Source of the DNA: an uncultured Pelagibacteraceae bacterium
GTDB lineage: Bacteria > Pseudomonadota > Alphaproteobacteria > Pelagibacterales > Pelagibacteraceae
DNA length: 64,000 bases
Direction: 5' to 3'
Assembly: GCA_902590395.1 (NCBI GenBank)
Contig: CACIWQ010000004.1
Span: forward strand, 5,001-69,000
Part shown: piece by piece, positions 45,107 to 58,826 of the stretch
How the letters are laid out: each line of letters opens with the position of its first letter
How positions within the stretch are numbered: position 1 is the first letter of the stretch
The notes under the pieces: model-generated
What the model was told of the DNA's origin: nothing
The model's database searches: none
Seen by the model: only the letters and a program-made list of their open reading frames with translations
Made by a program: the position numbers and the translations under genes

Positions 45107-45114
45107 TTAATTTA

Positions 45115-45300
45115 ATGAAAGAGCTCATCATTGCGATTGGTCTCTTGTTGTTCATAGAGGGCACGCTATATGCCTTATTTCCATCAAAAATGAAAAATAT
45201 GCTTAAGGCGATCGAAAAGTGGCCAGTTAGCCAGCTTAGAATAAGCGGTTTTATATTTGCCATAATTGGTTTTGCGATTATTTGGTATTTTAAAAGGTAA
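45115..45300 (+). CDS. DUF2065 (YjeT-like) membrane protein
   Basis: 61 residues with two membrane helices ('LIIAIGLLLFIEGTLYALFP' and 'ISGFIFAIIGFAIIWYF'). It matches the small DUF2065/YjeT proteins that commonly follow hflC in proteobacteria. Function unknown. The gene lies 8 bases after hflC and 5 bases before the DegP-like protease gene. Confidence 0.85.
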   Translation: MKELIIAIGLLLFIEGTLYALFPSKMKNMLKAIEKWPVSQLRISGFIFAIIGFAIIWYFKR

Positions 45301-45305
45301 AATTA

Positions 45306-46730
45306 ATGAAAGCTTATAAAAAATTTATTAATTTCAGCTTAATACTTATTTTGATAAGTTGTCCAATTTCTTTTTCACACAGCAAAACTATACCAAGCTC
45401 TTTTGCTGATCTTGCGGAAAAATTAATGCCCTCGGTTGTTAACATATCGAGCACACAAACAATTAAATCAACTTCTAATCCATTTCCTTTTCAGTTTCCA
45501 CCCGGATCGCCATTTGAAGACATGTTTAAAGAGTTCAATAGACCAACTGAAAGAAAAGCAACAGCTTTGGGTTCTGGTTTTATTATAGATAAAAAAGGAA
45601 TAGTAGTTACAAATAGTCATGTTATTCAAGAAGCGGAAGATATTATTGTTAGTGTAAACGGTTCTACAGAATATAAAGCAAAAGTTTTAGGTAAAGATCC
45701 TTATATGGATCTAGCAGTTTTACAAATAGAGTCTGATGAAGAATTTAAACCAGTTAGTTTTGGAGATTCAGATAAAGCTAGAGTAGGCGATTGGGTCATA
45801 GCAATTGGAAATCCTTTTGGTTTTGGTGGAACAGTAACCACAGGAATTATTTCATCAAGAAATAGAGATATTGGTCTAACTCGTTATGATGATTTTATTC
45901 AAACCGACGCCTCTATAAATGTCGGAAACTCTGGAGGTCCTCTTTTTAATTTAGACGGTAAAGTTATTGGAATAAATACCGCTATAATTGCTCCCGGTTC
46001 ATCTGGCTCGATCGGAATTGGTTTTGCTATACCTTCTAATCCTGCTTCAAACGTAATTGAACAATTAATTAAATTTGGAGAAACAAAAAGAGGATGGTTG
46101 GGTGTAAGAATTCAAGAAGTTACAAAAGAGATTGCTGAAGTAGAAAAATTGAAAAAGGCCGAAGGAGCTTTAGTAGCAAGTGTTGCAGAAAATAGCCCAG
46201 CTTCCAAAGCAGGAATAAAAGCCGGAGATATTATTTTAGAGTTTGATGGAAAAAGAGTCGATACGATGAGAAAATTACCAAAACTAGTTGCACAAACCGC
46301 GGTTGGAAAAAGAGTTGGGCTTAAAATTTGGAGAAATCAAAAACTAATTTCAAAAAAAGTTTTATTAGGAAGATTGGAATCTTCAAAAGAATTCAAAGCA
46401 GAAAATAAAACAGAATCTGAAAAGTTTCAAGATGTTGAAATAACAGATCTAAAAATCTTTGTTAGAAATTTAAATCAGGATGATATTAGTAAACGAGAAT
46501 TGCCAAAAAATACTACCGGGGTAGTTGTAACCAAAATACTAGAAGATAGTCCTTTAAGATTTTTATCAATCAATGATGTAATAGTTGAACTTCAAAAGCA
46601 AAAAATTATGAACGCAAAACAATTTTCTAAATTAGTTACAGATATTATAAATAAAGGTGAAAAGACTTTGTTATTTGCAACTTATAACGAGATAAATCAA
46701 AGAGGCTATTTAACTATAAAGCTTAATTAA
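45306..46730 (+). CDS. degP: Periplasmic serine protease DegP/Do-type
   Basis: 474 residues. It has an N-terminal export signal ('FSLILILISCPISFSHS', where LISC could also act as a loose lipobox). The trypsin-like domain has His in 'VVTNSHVIQEA', Asp in 'DPYMDLAVLQI' and Ser in 'NVGNSGGPLFN'. Two PDZ domains follow (about residues 260-350 and 385-470). It degrades or refolds damaged periplasmic proteins. Grouping with hflKC and DUF2065 makes a membrane/periplasm quality-control operon. Confidence 0.92.
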   Translation: MKAYKKFINFSLILILISCPISFSHSKTIPSSFADLAEKLMPSVVNISSTQTIKSTSNPFPFQFPPGSPFEDMFKEFNRPTERKATALGSGFIIDKKGIVVTNSHVIQEAEDIIVSVNGSTEYKAKVLGKDPYMDLAVLQIESDEEFKPVSFGDSDKARVGDWVIAIGNPFGFGGTVTTGIISSRNRDIGLTRYDDFIQTDASINVGNSGGPLFNLDGKVIGINTAIIAPGSSGSIGIGFAIPSNPASNVIEQLIKFGETKRGWLGVRIQEVTKEIAEVEKLKKAEGALVASVAENSPASKAGIKAGDIILEFDGKRVDTMRKLPKLVAQTAVGKRVGLKIWRNQKLISKKVLLGRLESSKEFKAENKTESEKFQDVEITDLKIFVRNLNQDDISKRELPKNTTGVVVTKILEDSPLRFLSINDVIVELQKQKIMNAKQFSKLVTDIINKGEKTLLFATYNEINQRGYLTIKLN

Positions 46731-46750
46731 TTTTTCGTTTATATCTTCAG

Positions 46751-47665
46751 ATGAAGTATAAAAAAGTAATTCTTATATTCGGTCCAACTGCATCAGGCAA
46801 ATCCAGACTATCAACTGATATTGCAAAAGAGTTTAACGGGGAAATAATAAATGCTGATAGCATGCAAGTTTATAAAGAAATTAAGGTTTTATCAGCAAGA
46901 CCTAATGACAAAAGCATAAAACATCACTTATACGGATTCGTTTCAGCTCGAGAGAATTTCTCGGTCGGTTCTTGGTATAAATTAGCCGCTGCAAAGATTA
47001 AAGAAATTAATAATAAGGGTAAAATTGCAATTATTACTGGTGGTACAGGTTTATATTTCAAGGTTTTAATTGATGGATTAGCTGATATTCCAGATGTTCC
47101 AAAAATAGATTACAGCTATTTGAATCCTATAGGCAGATCGATGATGAAAAATCATTATGTTAAAATATACCCAAAAATTTTTGAAGGAATAAACATGAAT
47201 GATATACAAAGAGTTTCTCGAGCTATTTCTGTTTATAATGCCACAGGAATAACCTTGAACAATTGGCAAAAAAAGAAAAATAAAAAATATTTTAATTCAA
47301 AAGAATTTGACAAAATATGTCTTATTCCACCCAAACCAGAACTAGAAGAAAGAATTAAAAAAAGATTTACAGAAATGTTAAAAAACGGTGCAATAGAAGA
47401 AACACAAAAATATAGAGAGCTAGATCTATCGTTACGCACATTGCATACTTCAAATTCTATAATAGGACTTAAAGAAATAGGTTTATTTTTAGATAAAAAA
47501 ATTTCAATGAAAGAGCTAAAAGAGCGCGTACTTATAAAAACAAGGCAATACGCTAAGAGACAATTTACTTGGCAAAGAGGCCAGATGAAGAATTGGAAGG
47601 GTTTTACTGATATAAATTATCTTGATTTACGAAAGAAAGTTCTAGGTTATTTATCTAAAACTTGA
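46751..47665 (+). CDS. miaA: tRNA dimethylallyltransferase
   Basis: 304 residues. It has the P-loop 'FGPTASGKSRLSTDIA', the active-site 'IINADSMQVYKEI', 'TGGTGLYFKVLIDGL' and 'RQYAKRQFTWQRGQ'. It transfers a dimethylallyl group to A37 of tRNAs reading UNN codons. Slightly shorter than many homologs, but all key motifs are present. Confidence 0.95.
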   Translation: MKYKKVILIFGPTASGKSRLSTDIAKEFNGEIINADSMQVYKEIKVLSARPNDKSIKHHLYGFVSARENFSVGSWYKLAAAKIKEINNKGKIAIITGGTGLYFKVLIDGLADIPDVPKIDYSYLNPIGRSMMKNHYVKIYPKIFEGINMNDIQRVSRAISVYNATGITLNNWQKKKNKKYFNSKEFDKICLIPPKPELEERIKKRFTEMLKNGAIEETQKYRELDLSLRTLHTSNSIIGLKEIGLFLDKKISMKELKERVLIKTRQYAKRQFTWQRGQMKNWKGFTDINYLDLRKKVLGYLSKT

Positions 47666-47697
47666 CCATCATTAAAACTCAGTTAGATTAGTCTTTA

Positions 47698-49467
47698 ATG
47701 GCAAATTTAATGACCGGAGCTCAAATGGTTTTCCAAGCTCTTGAAGATCAAGGGGTTAAGCATATTTTTGGATATCCTGGTGGAGCGGTTTTACCTATAT
47801 ATGATGAGCTTAAAAATCACAAAAAAATAAAACATATTTTAGTTAGACATGAGCAAGGTGCTGGACATGCAGCCGAAGGATATGCGCGATCTTCTGGTAA
47901 ACCAGGAGTGATACTTGTAACTTCAGGTCCAGGAGCCACTAATACAGTAACTGCTCTAACTGATGCATACATGGATTCTATACCTTTGGTTTGCATTACC
48001 GGACAAGTGCCTACACATCTTATAGGTACAGATGCATTTCAAGAATGTGATACAACTGGGATAACAAGACCATGCACAAAACATAACTGGCTCGTAAAAG
48101 ATATAAATAAACTTTCAACAATTTTACATAAAGCTTTCGAAGTTGCTACAAGCGGAAGACCAGGTCCGGTTTTAGTGGATATACCAAAAGATATTCAATT
48201 TAAAAAAGGAAAATATGTTAAGCCTAAAACACAAAACGAGAATAATAAGAAAAATAATATCAGCTTTAATGGGCAAGATAAAAATATCGATGCCGCTGTA
48301 GAATTATTTAAAAAGTCTTCAAAACCTATTTTATACACTGGAGGAGGAGTCATTAACTCTGGACCCAAAGCTACCCAATTACTTCGAGAGCTAGTTACAT
48401 TAACTGGATTTCCAATTACATCAACTCTACAGGGTCTTGGAGCTTATCCTGGATATGATCAACAATTTTTAGGAATGTTAGGTATGCATGGTACTTATGA
48501 AGCTAATAATGCAATGCACTCTTGTGACTTAATGATAAACATTGGAGCTCGTTTCGATGATAGGATTACAGGAAAAATTGATGAGTTTTCGCCCAAATCA
48601 AAAAAAATACATATTGATATTGATCCCTCATCGATTAACAAAAATATTAAAGTTGACCTTGCCCTAGTTGGTGACGTTAAAGTTGTACTTGAGAAATTAG
48701 TTTCAGTTTTTAAAACACGTGATCCTGATTTTGTAAATTCAAATAAACAAAGAATATCAGCTTGGTGGAGTCAAATTGAAACTTGGAGAAAAAAGAATTC
48801 TCTCGGCTTTGTTAATAGTAAAGATGTTATAAAACCACAATATGCAGTTCAAAGACTGTACGAATTAACAAAAGCGCAAGATACTTTTATAACTACTGAA
48901 GTAGGACAACACCAAATGTGGGCTGCGCAACACTATAAATTTGATAAGCCTAATAGATGGATGACTTCAGGTGGACTAGGAACAATGGGTTATGGTTTAC
49001 CAGCAGCGATAGGAGTACAAGTAGCCAATCCTGATAAATTAGTTATAGATATTGCAGGCGAGGCATCTGTTTTAATGACAATGCAAGAAATGTCGACGGC
49101 AGCACAATATAAATTGCCAATAAAAATATTTATACTTAACAATCAATACATGGGAATGGTAAGGCAATGGCAAGAACTTTTACATGAAAAAAATTATTCA
49201 GAAAGCTATACTGCGGCACTTCCAGATTTTGTAAAATTGGCAGAAGCATATGGCTGCGTTGGAATAAGAGCAAACAAACCGGAAGAGCTAGATAGTAAAA
49301 TTGAACAAATGCTTTCAGTTGATAAACCAGTTATTTTTGACTGTGTTGTTGATAAAATTGAAAATTGCTATCCAATGATACCTTCGGGAAAACCACACAA
49401 TCATATGTTATTAGGTGAACAGGATGAAGATGATGAGGTCTCAGAAGAAGGAAAGGTTTTAGTTTAA
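47698..49467 (+). CDS. ilvB: Acetolactate synthase large subunit
   Basis: 589 residues in three ThDP-enzyme domains. The activating Glu lies in 'VRHEQGAGHAAEGYAR' near residue 52, the FAD/central domain has 'TSTLQGLGAYPGYD', and the ThDP/Mg motif is 'DIAGEASVLMTMQE' near residue 450. The usual GDG is GEA here: 'AGEASVLM', with Glu in place of the Asp and Ala in place of the second Gly. It condenses pyruvate (or pyruvate and 2-ketobutyrate) for branched-chain amino acids. A promoter-like TTGACC-N16-TAGATT ends only 8 bases before the ATG, suggesting a very short or absent leader. Followed by ilvH after 2 bases. Confidence 0.93.
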   Translation: MANLMTGAQMVFQALEDQGVKHIFGYPGGAVLPIYDELKNHKKIKHILVRHEQGAGHAAEGYARSSGKPGVILVTSGPGATNTVTALTDAYMDSIPLVCITGQVPTHLIGTDAFQECDTTGITRPCTKHNWLVKDINKLSTILHKAFEVATSGRPGPVLVDIPKDIQFKKGKYVKPKTQNENNKKNNISFNGQDKNIDAAVELFKKSSKPILYTGGGVINSGPKATQLLRELVTLTGFPITSTLQGLGAYPGYDQQFLGMLGMHGTYEANNAMHSCDLMINIGARFDDRITGKIDEFSPKSKKIHIDIDPSSINKNIKVDLALVGDVKVVLEKLVSVFKTRDPDFVNSNKQRISAWWSQIETWRKKNSLGFVNSKDVIKPQYAVQRLYELTKAQDTFITTEVGQHQMWAAQHYKFDKPNRWMTSGGLGTMGYGLPAAIGVQVANPDKLVIDIAGEASVLMTMQEMSTAAQYKLPIKIFILNNQYMGMVRQWQELLHEKNYSESYTAALPDFVKLAEAYGCVGIRANKPEELDSKIEQMLSVDKPVIFDCVVDKIENCYPMIPSGKPHNHMLLGEQDEDDEVSEEGKVLV

Positions 49468-49469
49468 TT

Positions 49470-51045
<1,576 letters not shown>

Positions 51046-51147
51046 TAAAATCTGTTAATTTTTTGTTGCCAAAATTAAAAATCTTTTGCATAAAGCGCGC
51101 TTAGGTTGTAGATTAGATCTTAACATAATTTCAAATTTTGAGGGATA

Positions 51148-53771
<2,624 letters not shown>

Positions 53772-53787
53772 TCGTGATTGATGAATT

Positions 53788-54627
53788 ATGCAGACTAGTC
53801 GTGAAGATGTTGGTATAGCGATACGTTCAGCCTTTTTAAGAAAAGGCACACAACAAAGATTTTCATTATTTGCTCTTATTGTATTTTCAATCATACTTAT
53901 ATATTTTGAAACAATAGAGACTAAACCTCTAAATTATGTAAGGTATTTTGTTAAAGACTCAATTTATCGAGGCTCAGTTATTGTTTCTTCACCAGCAAAG
54001 GGATTCAATTTAGTTATAAGATCAATCCAAGATCACCTAAATGTAAAAGATCAAAATGAAAAATTAAAAAGAGAAAATGCCAAGCTTAAAGAAAAGATAT
54101 TTGATCCAGGTTTTTTAATACTTGAGAATACACAATTAAGAAAATTACTTGACGAACAAGTAACAGCTTCTGGCAAATTGATTAGTGCTAGAGTTATACT
54201 TGATAAACAAAGTCCATACTTAAATTCATTCATCCTTAATAGCGGTAGCAATAGAAAAATAAAAAATAGCATGGAAGTACTAGATGGAATAAATTTTATT
54301 GGAAGGATTGTTGATGTTAATTTTTTTTCATCAAGAGTATTACTTGTTACAGACTTAAATAGTAAAATTCCAGTTTTAATAGAACCTTTAGGTTATCACG
54401 CTATAATGAGCGGTCGAGGTGAAAACGAACCTATTTTAGAATATTTACCTGAAAAAAACAAAGTTATAGCAGGTAATAAGGTTTACACTTCAGGAAAGGA
54501 AGGAATATTTGATCCCGGAATTCCTATAGGAGTAGTAAAAATAAATGAAGGAAAAATTCTTGTATCATTATATTCAGACGTCTCGCAAATAATGTTTGTG
54601 AATATTAATTTGGGAGGAAATGATTAA
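53788..54627 (+). CDS. mreC: Rod shape-determining protein MreC
   Basis: 279 residues: an N-terminal membrane helix ('FSLFALIVFSIILIYFETI'), a coiled coil at about residues 85-110 ('DQNEKLKRENAKLKEKI'), and a beta-domain ('ISARVILDKQSPYLNSFILNSGSN', 'IPIGVVKI'). It activates PBP2 in the periplasm. It follows mreB by 16 bases. Confidence 0.93.
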   Translation: MQTSREDVGIAIRSAFLRKGTQQRFSLFALIVFSIILIYFETIETKPLNYVRYFVKDSIYRGSVIVSSPAKGFNLVIRSIQDHLNVKDQNEKLKRENAKLKEKIFDPGFLILENTQLRKLLDEQVTASGKLISARVILDKQSPYLNSFILNSGSNRKIKNSMEVLDGINFIGRIVDVNFFSSRVLLVTDLNSKIPVLIEPLGYHAIMSGRGENEPILEYLPEKNKVIAGNKVYTSGKEGIFDPGIPIGVVKINEGKILVSLYSDVSQIMFVNINLGGND

Positions 54628-54632
54628 ACTTT

Positions 54633-55139
54633 ATGTCTTACTCAATAAAAGATATTAAATTAAAAATTTTAAATTCAATACCTTTACTATTATTAATTTT
54701 TATTTCTTTAAATGGCAATTCAATAATAAATTTTAAGTTTTTTACAATAAATTTACATTATATTTTAATTTACTATTGGGTTCTAAGAAGACCGCAGGCC
54801 TTGGGATATGGTTTCATATTTTTATCTGGAATAATTACAGATGTAATTTTTGGCCTTCCAATAGGCGTCAATGCTTTAACTTTGTTGGTAATTGCATCAG
54901 TAGCAGCCTACGTTAGAGTTGTTACTGTAAGAATTTCGCTTTTTTACGACTGGATGACTTTTATTCCAGCACTATTATTTGCAAATTTTATTTATTTTAT
55001 AGTTTTATATTTTTCAGAATATTCTGTTGATTATTTATATTTATTTACAAATTCTATTTTCACTTTTATTTTTTATCCAGCATTATGGCTAATTTTTGGA
55101 TTATTAATAAATATTAGCAAGCAGGGGACTCATGTTTAG
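54633..55139 (+). CDS. mreD: Rod shape-determining protein MreD
   Basis: 168 residues with five or six membrane helices. 'RRPQALGYGFIFLSGIITDVIFGLPIGVNAL' is the conserved core of MreD. It is the membrane partner of MreC in the elongasome. The stop overlaps the mrdA start by 8 bases. Confidence 0.9.
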   Translation: MSYSIKDIKLKILNSIPLLLLIFISLNGNSIINFKFFTINLHYILIYYWVLRRPQALGYGFIFLSGIITDVIFGLPIGVNALTLLVIASVAAYVRVVTVRISLFYDWMTFIPALLFANFIYFIVLYFSEYSVDYLYLFTNSIFTFIFYPALWLIFGLLINISKQGTHV

Positions 55140-57081
55140 AAGTAGCGATAATGTGCAAAGCAAAACAACACTAATTAGTAGACGAATGTTTATGTTAGTA
55201 GGTATAAAATTAGCTGTTTTTTTAGCAATTATTAGCCGTTTGTTTTATTTGCAGATTTCTGAAAATATTAAATATAGATCCTTATCTGACAAAAACCGTT
55301 TAAGAGAATGGAAAGTTCCTCCACAAAGAGGCGTAATAGAAGACTTTTTTGGTAAAAAAATTGCAAGTAATACACAAGTATTCCAACTTCATATGATACC
55401 GGAAGATGTCCCAAACCTTGAAGAACTATTCTTTAAATTATCAAGATTAATTGAATTTAATCAAGCCGAACGAAGAAATTTGTATAAAAAAATAAAGAGA
55501 AGAAAACCTTGGGAACCAGTTATAATCTCAGATAATTTAAGTTGGTCTGAATTTTCTAAACTCAATCTTTTTTTACACGATACGCAGGGAATTAAACCAG
55601 TAGTCGCAGTGGCTAGAAAATATATAAAAGACGGTTCTTTTTCTCATTTAATTGGATATGTTTCAGATATAAGTAAATCTGATTTAGAAAATAGTGAGTT
55701 TTTAAGAAAAGTTCATGTCCCAGGACTAAAAACAGGTAAAACAGGTTTAGAAAAATCTTTAAACCATGAAATGATTGGCGAAGTTGGATACCAACGATTT
55801 GAAGTTAATGCATACGGTAAAAGAGTAAAAGAACTAAAATTTATCCAAGGAACATCGGGAAAAAACTTTAGGACGACTTTAGATATAGAAGTGCAAAAGT
55901 ATGCCAATCAATTGCTTAAGGACAAAAGTGGATCAATATGTGTAATGGATATTTTTACTGGCGACATCATTGCAATGACCTCAAGCCCAACATTTGATGC
56001 AAACAAATTTGTTCATGGAATTAATAATGAAGATTGGCAAGATCTAATTAATAATTCCAAAAAACCATTACTAAATAAATCTTTAGCAGGTCTATATCCA
56101 CCAGGATCAACAATAAAACCAATTGTAGCACTTTCTGCATTAGAAAATGATGTTGTGAGTCCAAACACAACGGTTGAGTGTACAGGATCAATTGAGCTCT
56201 ATGGTCACAAGTACCATTGCTGGAAAGAAAAAGGTCATGGATTTACAAGATTAAGAAAAGCAATTAAACAATCTTGCGATATTTACTTTTATGAAGCCGC
56301 AAGAAGATTAGGCGTTGATCGTTTAGCAGTTACAGCTAAAAAATTTGGATTAGGTAATAAAGTTTTTGATATTTTCAACGAAGAAAAAGAAGGTCTTGTT
56401 CCAACGACTAAATGGAAATTAAGAAATATTGGAAGAGGATGGGTATTAGGAGAAACATTACTAACTGGTATTGGTCAGGGCTATTTTCAGACATCGCCCA
56501 TGCAGCTTTGTCTAATGACGGCGCAATTGGCGAATGGTGGTTATAAAATAAAACCAAGAATAATTGATGATAAAGACACTTTAGAACCAATAGTTAAATC
56601 TTGGCGTGAAGTTTTGGTTGCAAAGAACGAAGAAAAAGAAATTAATACAGGTTTTTTACCTGTGCACGAAAGTTCTAACTTAATAAAATTATATCGAAAT
56701 CAAGAAAATATTAAGTTCGTATTAGACGCCCAATTTGGAGCGACCAATGAGCCGATGGGAACATCTTATCGATCAAGACATGTCAAGCCAGAATATGTTT
56801 ATGCTGGTAAAACTGGAACATCCCAGGTAAGACGTGTTACAGCTGAAGAAAGAGAACTAAAATTAAAAGATAAAGATCGTCCTTATGAACAAAGGGATCA
56901 CGCACTCTTCACTGCATTTGCTCCTTACAAAAATCCAAGATATGCATTGAGTATTGTAATTGAACATGGAGGAACGGGAAGTTCAGGTGCGGCTCCGCTC
57001 GGAAAAAAATTAATAAAAAAAATTATTGATCGTCACGAACTAAGAAAAGAATATCAACAAGATTTATACAAGGAGATTTGA
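55132..57081 (+). CDS. mrdA: Penicillin-binding protein 2
   Basis: 649 residues: an N-terminal membrane helix ('LVGIKLAVFLAIISRLFYLQ'), the PBP dimerisation domain, and the transpeptidase domain with catalytic 'YPPGSTIKP' (SxxK) near residue 325, 'KQSCDIYFYEAARRLGV' (SxN-type) and 'YAGKTGTSQV' (KTG) near 557. It cross-links peptidoglycan during elongation together with RodA, encoded next. Confidence 0.96.
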   Translation: MFRSSDNVQSKTTLISRRMFMLVGIKLAVFLAIISRLFYLQISENIKYRSLSDKNRLREWKVPPQRGVIEDFFGKKIASNTQVFQLHMIPEDVPNLEELFFKLSRLIEFNQAERRNLYKKIKRRKPWEPVIISDNLSWSEFSKLNLFLHDTQGIKPVVAVARKYIKDGSFSHLIGYVSDISKSDLENSEFLRKVHVPGLKTGKTGLEKSLNHEMIGEVGYQRFEVNAYGKRVKELKFIQGTSGKNFRTTLDIEVQKYANQLLKDKSGSICVMDIFTGDIIAMTSSPTFDANKFVHGINNEDWQDLINNSKKPLLNKSLAGLYPPGSTIKPIVALSALENDVVSPNTTVECTGSIELYGHKYHCWKEKGHGFTRLRKAIKQSCDIYFYEAARRLGVDRLAVTAKKFGLGNKVFDIFNEEKEGLVPTTKWKLRNIGRGWVLGETLLTGIGQGYFQTSPMQLCLMTAQLANGGYKIKPRIIDDKDTLEPIVKSWREVLVAKNEEKEINTGFLPVHESSNLIKLYRNQENIKFVLDAQFGATNEPMGTSYRSRHVKPEYVYAGKTGTSQVRRVTAEERELKLKDKDRPYEQRDHALFTAFAPYKNPRYALSIVIEHGGTGSSGAAPLGKKLIKKIIDRHELRKEYQQDLYKEI

Positions 57082-57083
57082 TA

Positions 57084-58211
57084 ATGATAAATAACTATTT
57101 TCATAAAGGTAATTTAAATTTTAGGGATAAATTTTTATCTTTGGACTTCGCATTAATTATTCTTGTTTTATTGTTAGGAATTATAAGTTTTTTTGCCATG
57201 TATTCTACAGCGAGGGGCAACTTTGACTATTACACAAAAAATCATATTTATAGATTTTGTATTTTCTTTGCAGTCTTTATTTCAATTTCATTTATAAATA
57301 TTCAGCTTTGGCATAAATCAGCTTATTTTTTTTATGTCATAGTACTTTTATTGCTGGTAGGAGTTATTTTATTTGGTGTTACTGCGTCAGGATCAACTCG
57401 CTGGATTAGTTTATTTGTTATAAATTTACAACCTTCAGAACTTATGAAGATTGGCATAATTTTGTTTTTGGCAAAGTATTATAATACGATTCCGTCCCGA
57501 GATGTAAATCGTATAAAATTTTTATTTCAACCTTTTTTTGCATTAGCTATCCCCTTTGCTTTAGTTATTATTCAACCCGATTTAGGTACGGCCATACTTA
57601 TAATGGTTAGCGGGCTTTCGGTGGTTTGGTTAGCAGGCTTAAAAATTAAGTATTTTTTATATTCCTTTTTTTTGCACTCGTTACTATGGCTCCTGTAGTA
57701 ATTGCTTTTTTAAAACCTTATCAGAAACTTAGAATTTTAACTTTTTTTAATCCAGAACGAGATCCTTTGGGTGCGGGCTATCAACTCATTCAATCAAAAA
57801 TTGCAATAGGTTCTGGCGGTTTTACAGGAAAAGGTTTTTTTAAAAGGCAGTCAAAGTTATCTAGACTATTTACCAGAAAAACATACAGATTTCATTTTCA
57901 CTTTATTTTCAGAAGAATTTGGATTTTTGGGCTCTGTAAGCTTATTGATAATTTATGGGCTTATTATTCAAAGAATCATTCATATTGGAAACCAATCCAA
58001 AAATAATTTTTCAAAATTATATTGTTTTGGGTTTGCAGCAGCTTTTTTCATTTATGTAGCAGTAAATATGTCGATGGTTTTAGGACTACTCCCGATAGTT
58101 GGAGCCCCACTTCCAATTATGTCTTATGGTGGTTCTGCTATGCTTGCAATGATGTTAGGTTTAGGAATAACGATGAGTTGCAAAGTCCACAGGCAGCACC
58201 AAGCAATGTAA
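57084..58211 (+). CDS. rodA: Peptidoglycan glycosyltransferase RodA, frameshifted in this sequence
   Basis: A SEDS protein split over three ORF-track lines by two single-base indels. One T is missing in the T8 run at 57666-57673, and one base is extra in the T7A4 run at 57835-57845. With both corrected the protein has about 375 residues, the normal RodA length. It then reads '[20 protein letters not shown]', '[20 protein letters not shown]', '[21 protein letters not shown]' and '[17 protein letters not shown]'. It polymerises glycan strands with PBP2. AGGAG at 57071-57075 is 8 bases before ATG 57084 but only 2 before the TTG at 57078, so ATG 57084 is the start. Confidence 0.9.
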
Positions 58212-58312
58212 AAAAAAGATTTTCTAGAAACAACCCACGATTGTATTTTAGGGCTTAAAATTATTAATTTTTTAATTGTGAGATGTTGCTACTTTGTGGT
58301 TTAATAAATTAA

Positions 58313-58778
58313 TGTTTAAAACTCTTAGAGCTGTTGAAACAAAAACTCTTAATCATAGTGGCAGATCATATGTTGGTGAAACTCTCCAATTAGAGGGAGA
58401 CTTAAGATCCGCGGGGGAGCATAGATATAGCAGGTTTAATTAATGGAAATGTTTTTGTTTCTGAATTAACAATAAAAGAAACTGGATCAATAAGAGGATC
58501 CCTTGAGGCAACAAACGTTGAAGTTAACGGACATGTGGAAGGTAAAATTACAGCTGACACGATAGTGATAGGAAAAAATGCTGTTATAAAGGGTGACATT
58601 TTTTTTTAAAAATACACTCAAGACGGAAGAGGGAGCGGATATAGACGGCTACATTAAGAGAGTAAACAAAGGCAAATCAAATACTGAGGAAGATATTGCT
58701 ATAGAAGAAATTGTAGAAAGAGAAGAGCATAGAAAACCAGAAATCATTCCAGTAACAACACATAAAGAGGCAGTATAA
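58313..58778 (+). CDS. Bactofilin, frameshifted in this sequence
   Basis: A bactofilin beta-helix protein recovered by joining three frames: 'GETLQLEGDLRSAGE', then 'IDIAGLINGNVFVSELTIKE' and 'GSLEATNVEVNGHVEGKI', then 'NTLKTEEGADIDGYIKRVN'. Three single-base indels are needed: one A missing near 58319-58321 at the start, an extra C at 58420, and an extra T in the T9 run at 58599-58607. Corrected length is about 154 residues, usual for bactofilins. These polymerise into cytoskeletal filaments affecting cell shape, which suits its place after mreBCD-mrdA-rodA. The ORF track shows only the C-terminal 61 residues. Confidence 0.85.
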
Positions 58779-58826
58779 ACTGTCGCCTCACATTTAATCT
58801 TACGATAGTATATAATTAATTACGCT

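Noticed and set aside
51046-51147. Riboswitch or attenuator upstream of leuA
   Set aside because: The 102-base gap has no run of Leu codons in a leader ORF and no convincing stem-loop plus T-run.
58022-58258. 78-residue plus-strand ORF overlapping the end of rodA
   Set aside because: It is an out-of-frame reading of the RodA C-terminus; the frame with '[17 protein letters not shown]' is the conserved one.
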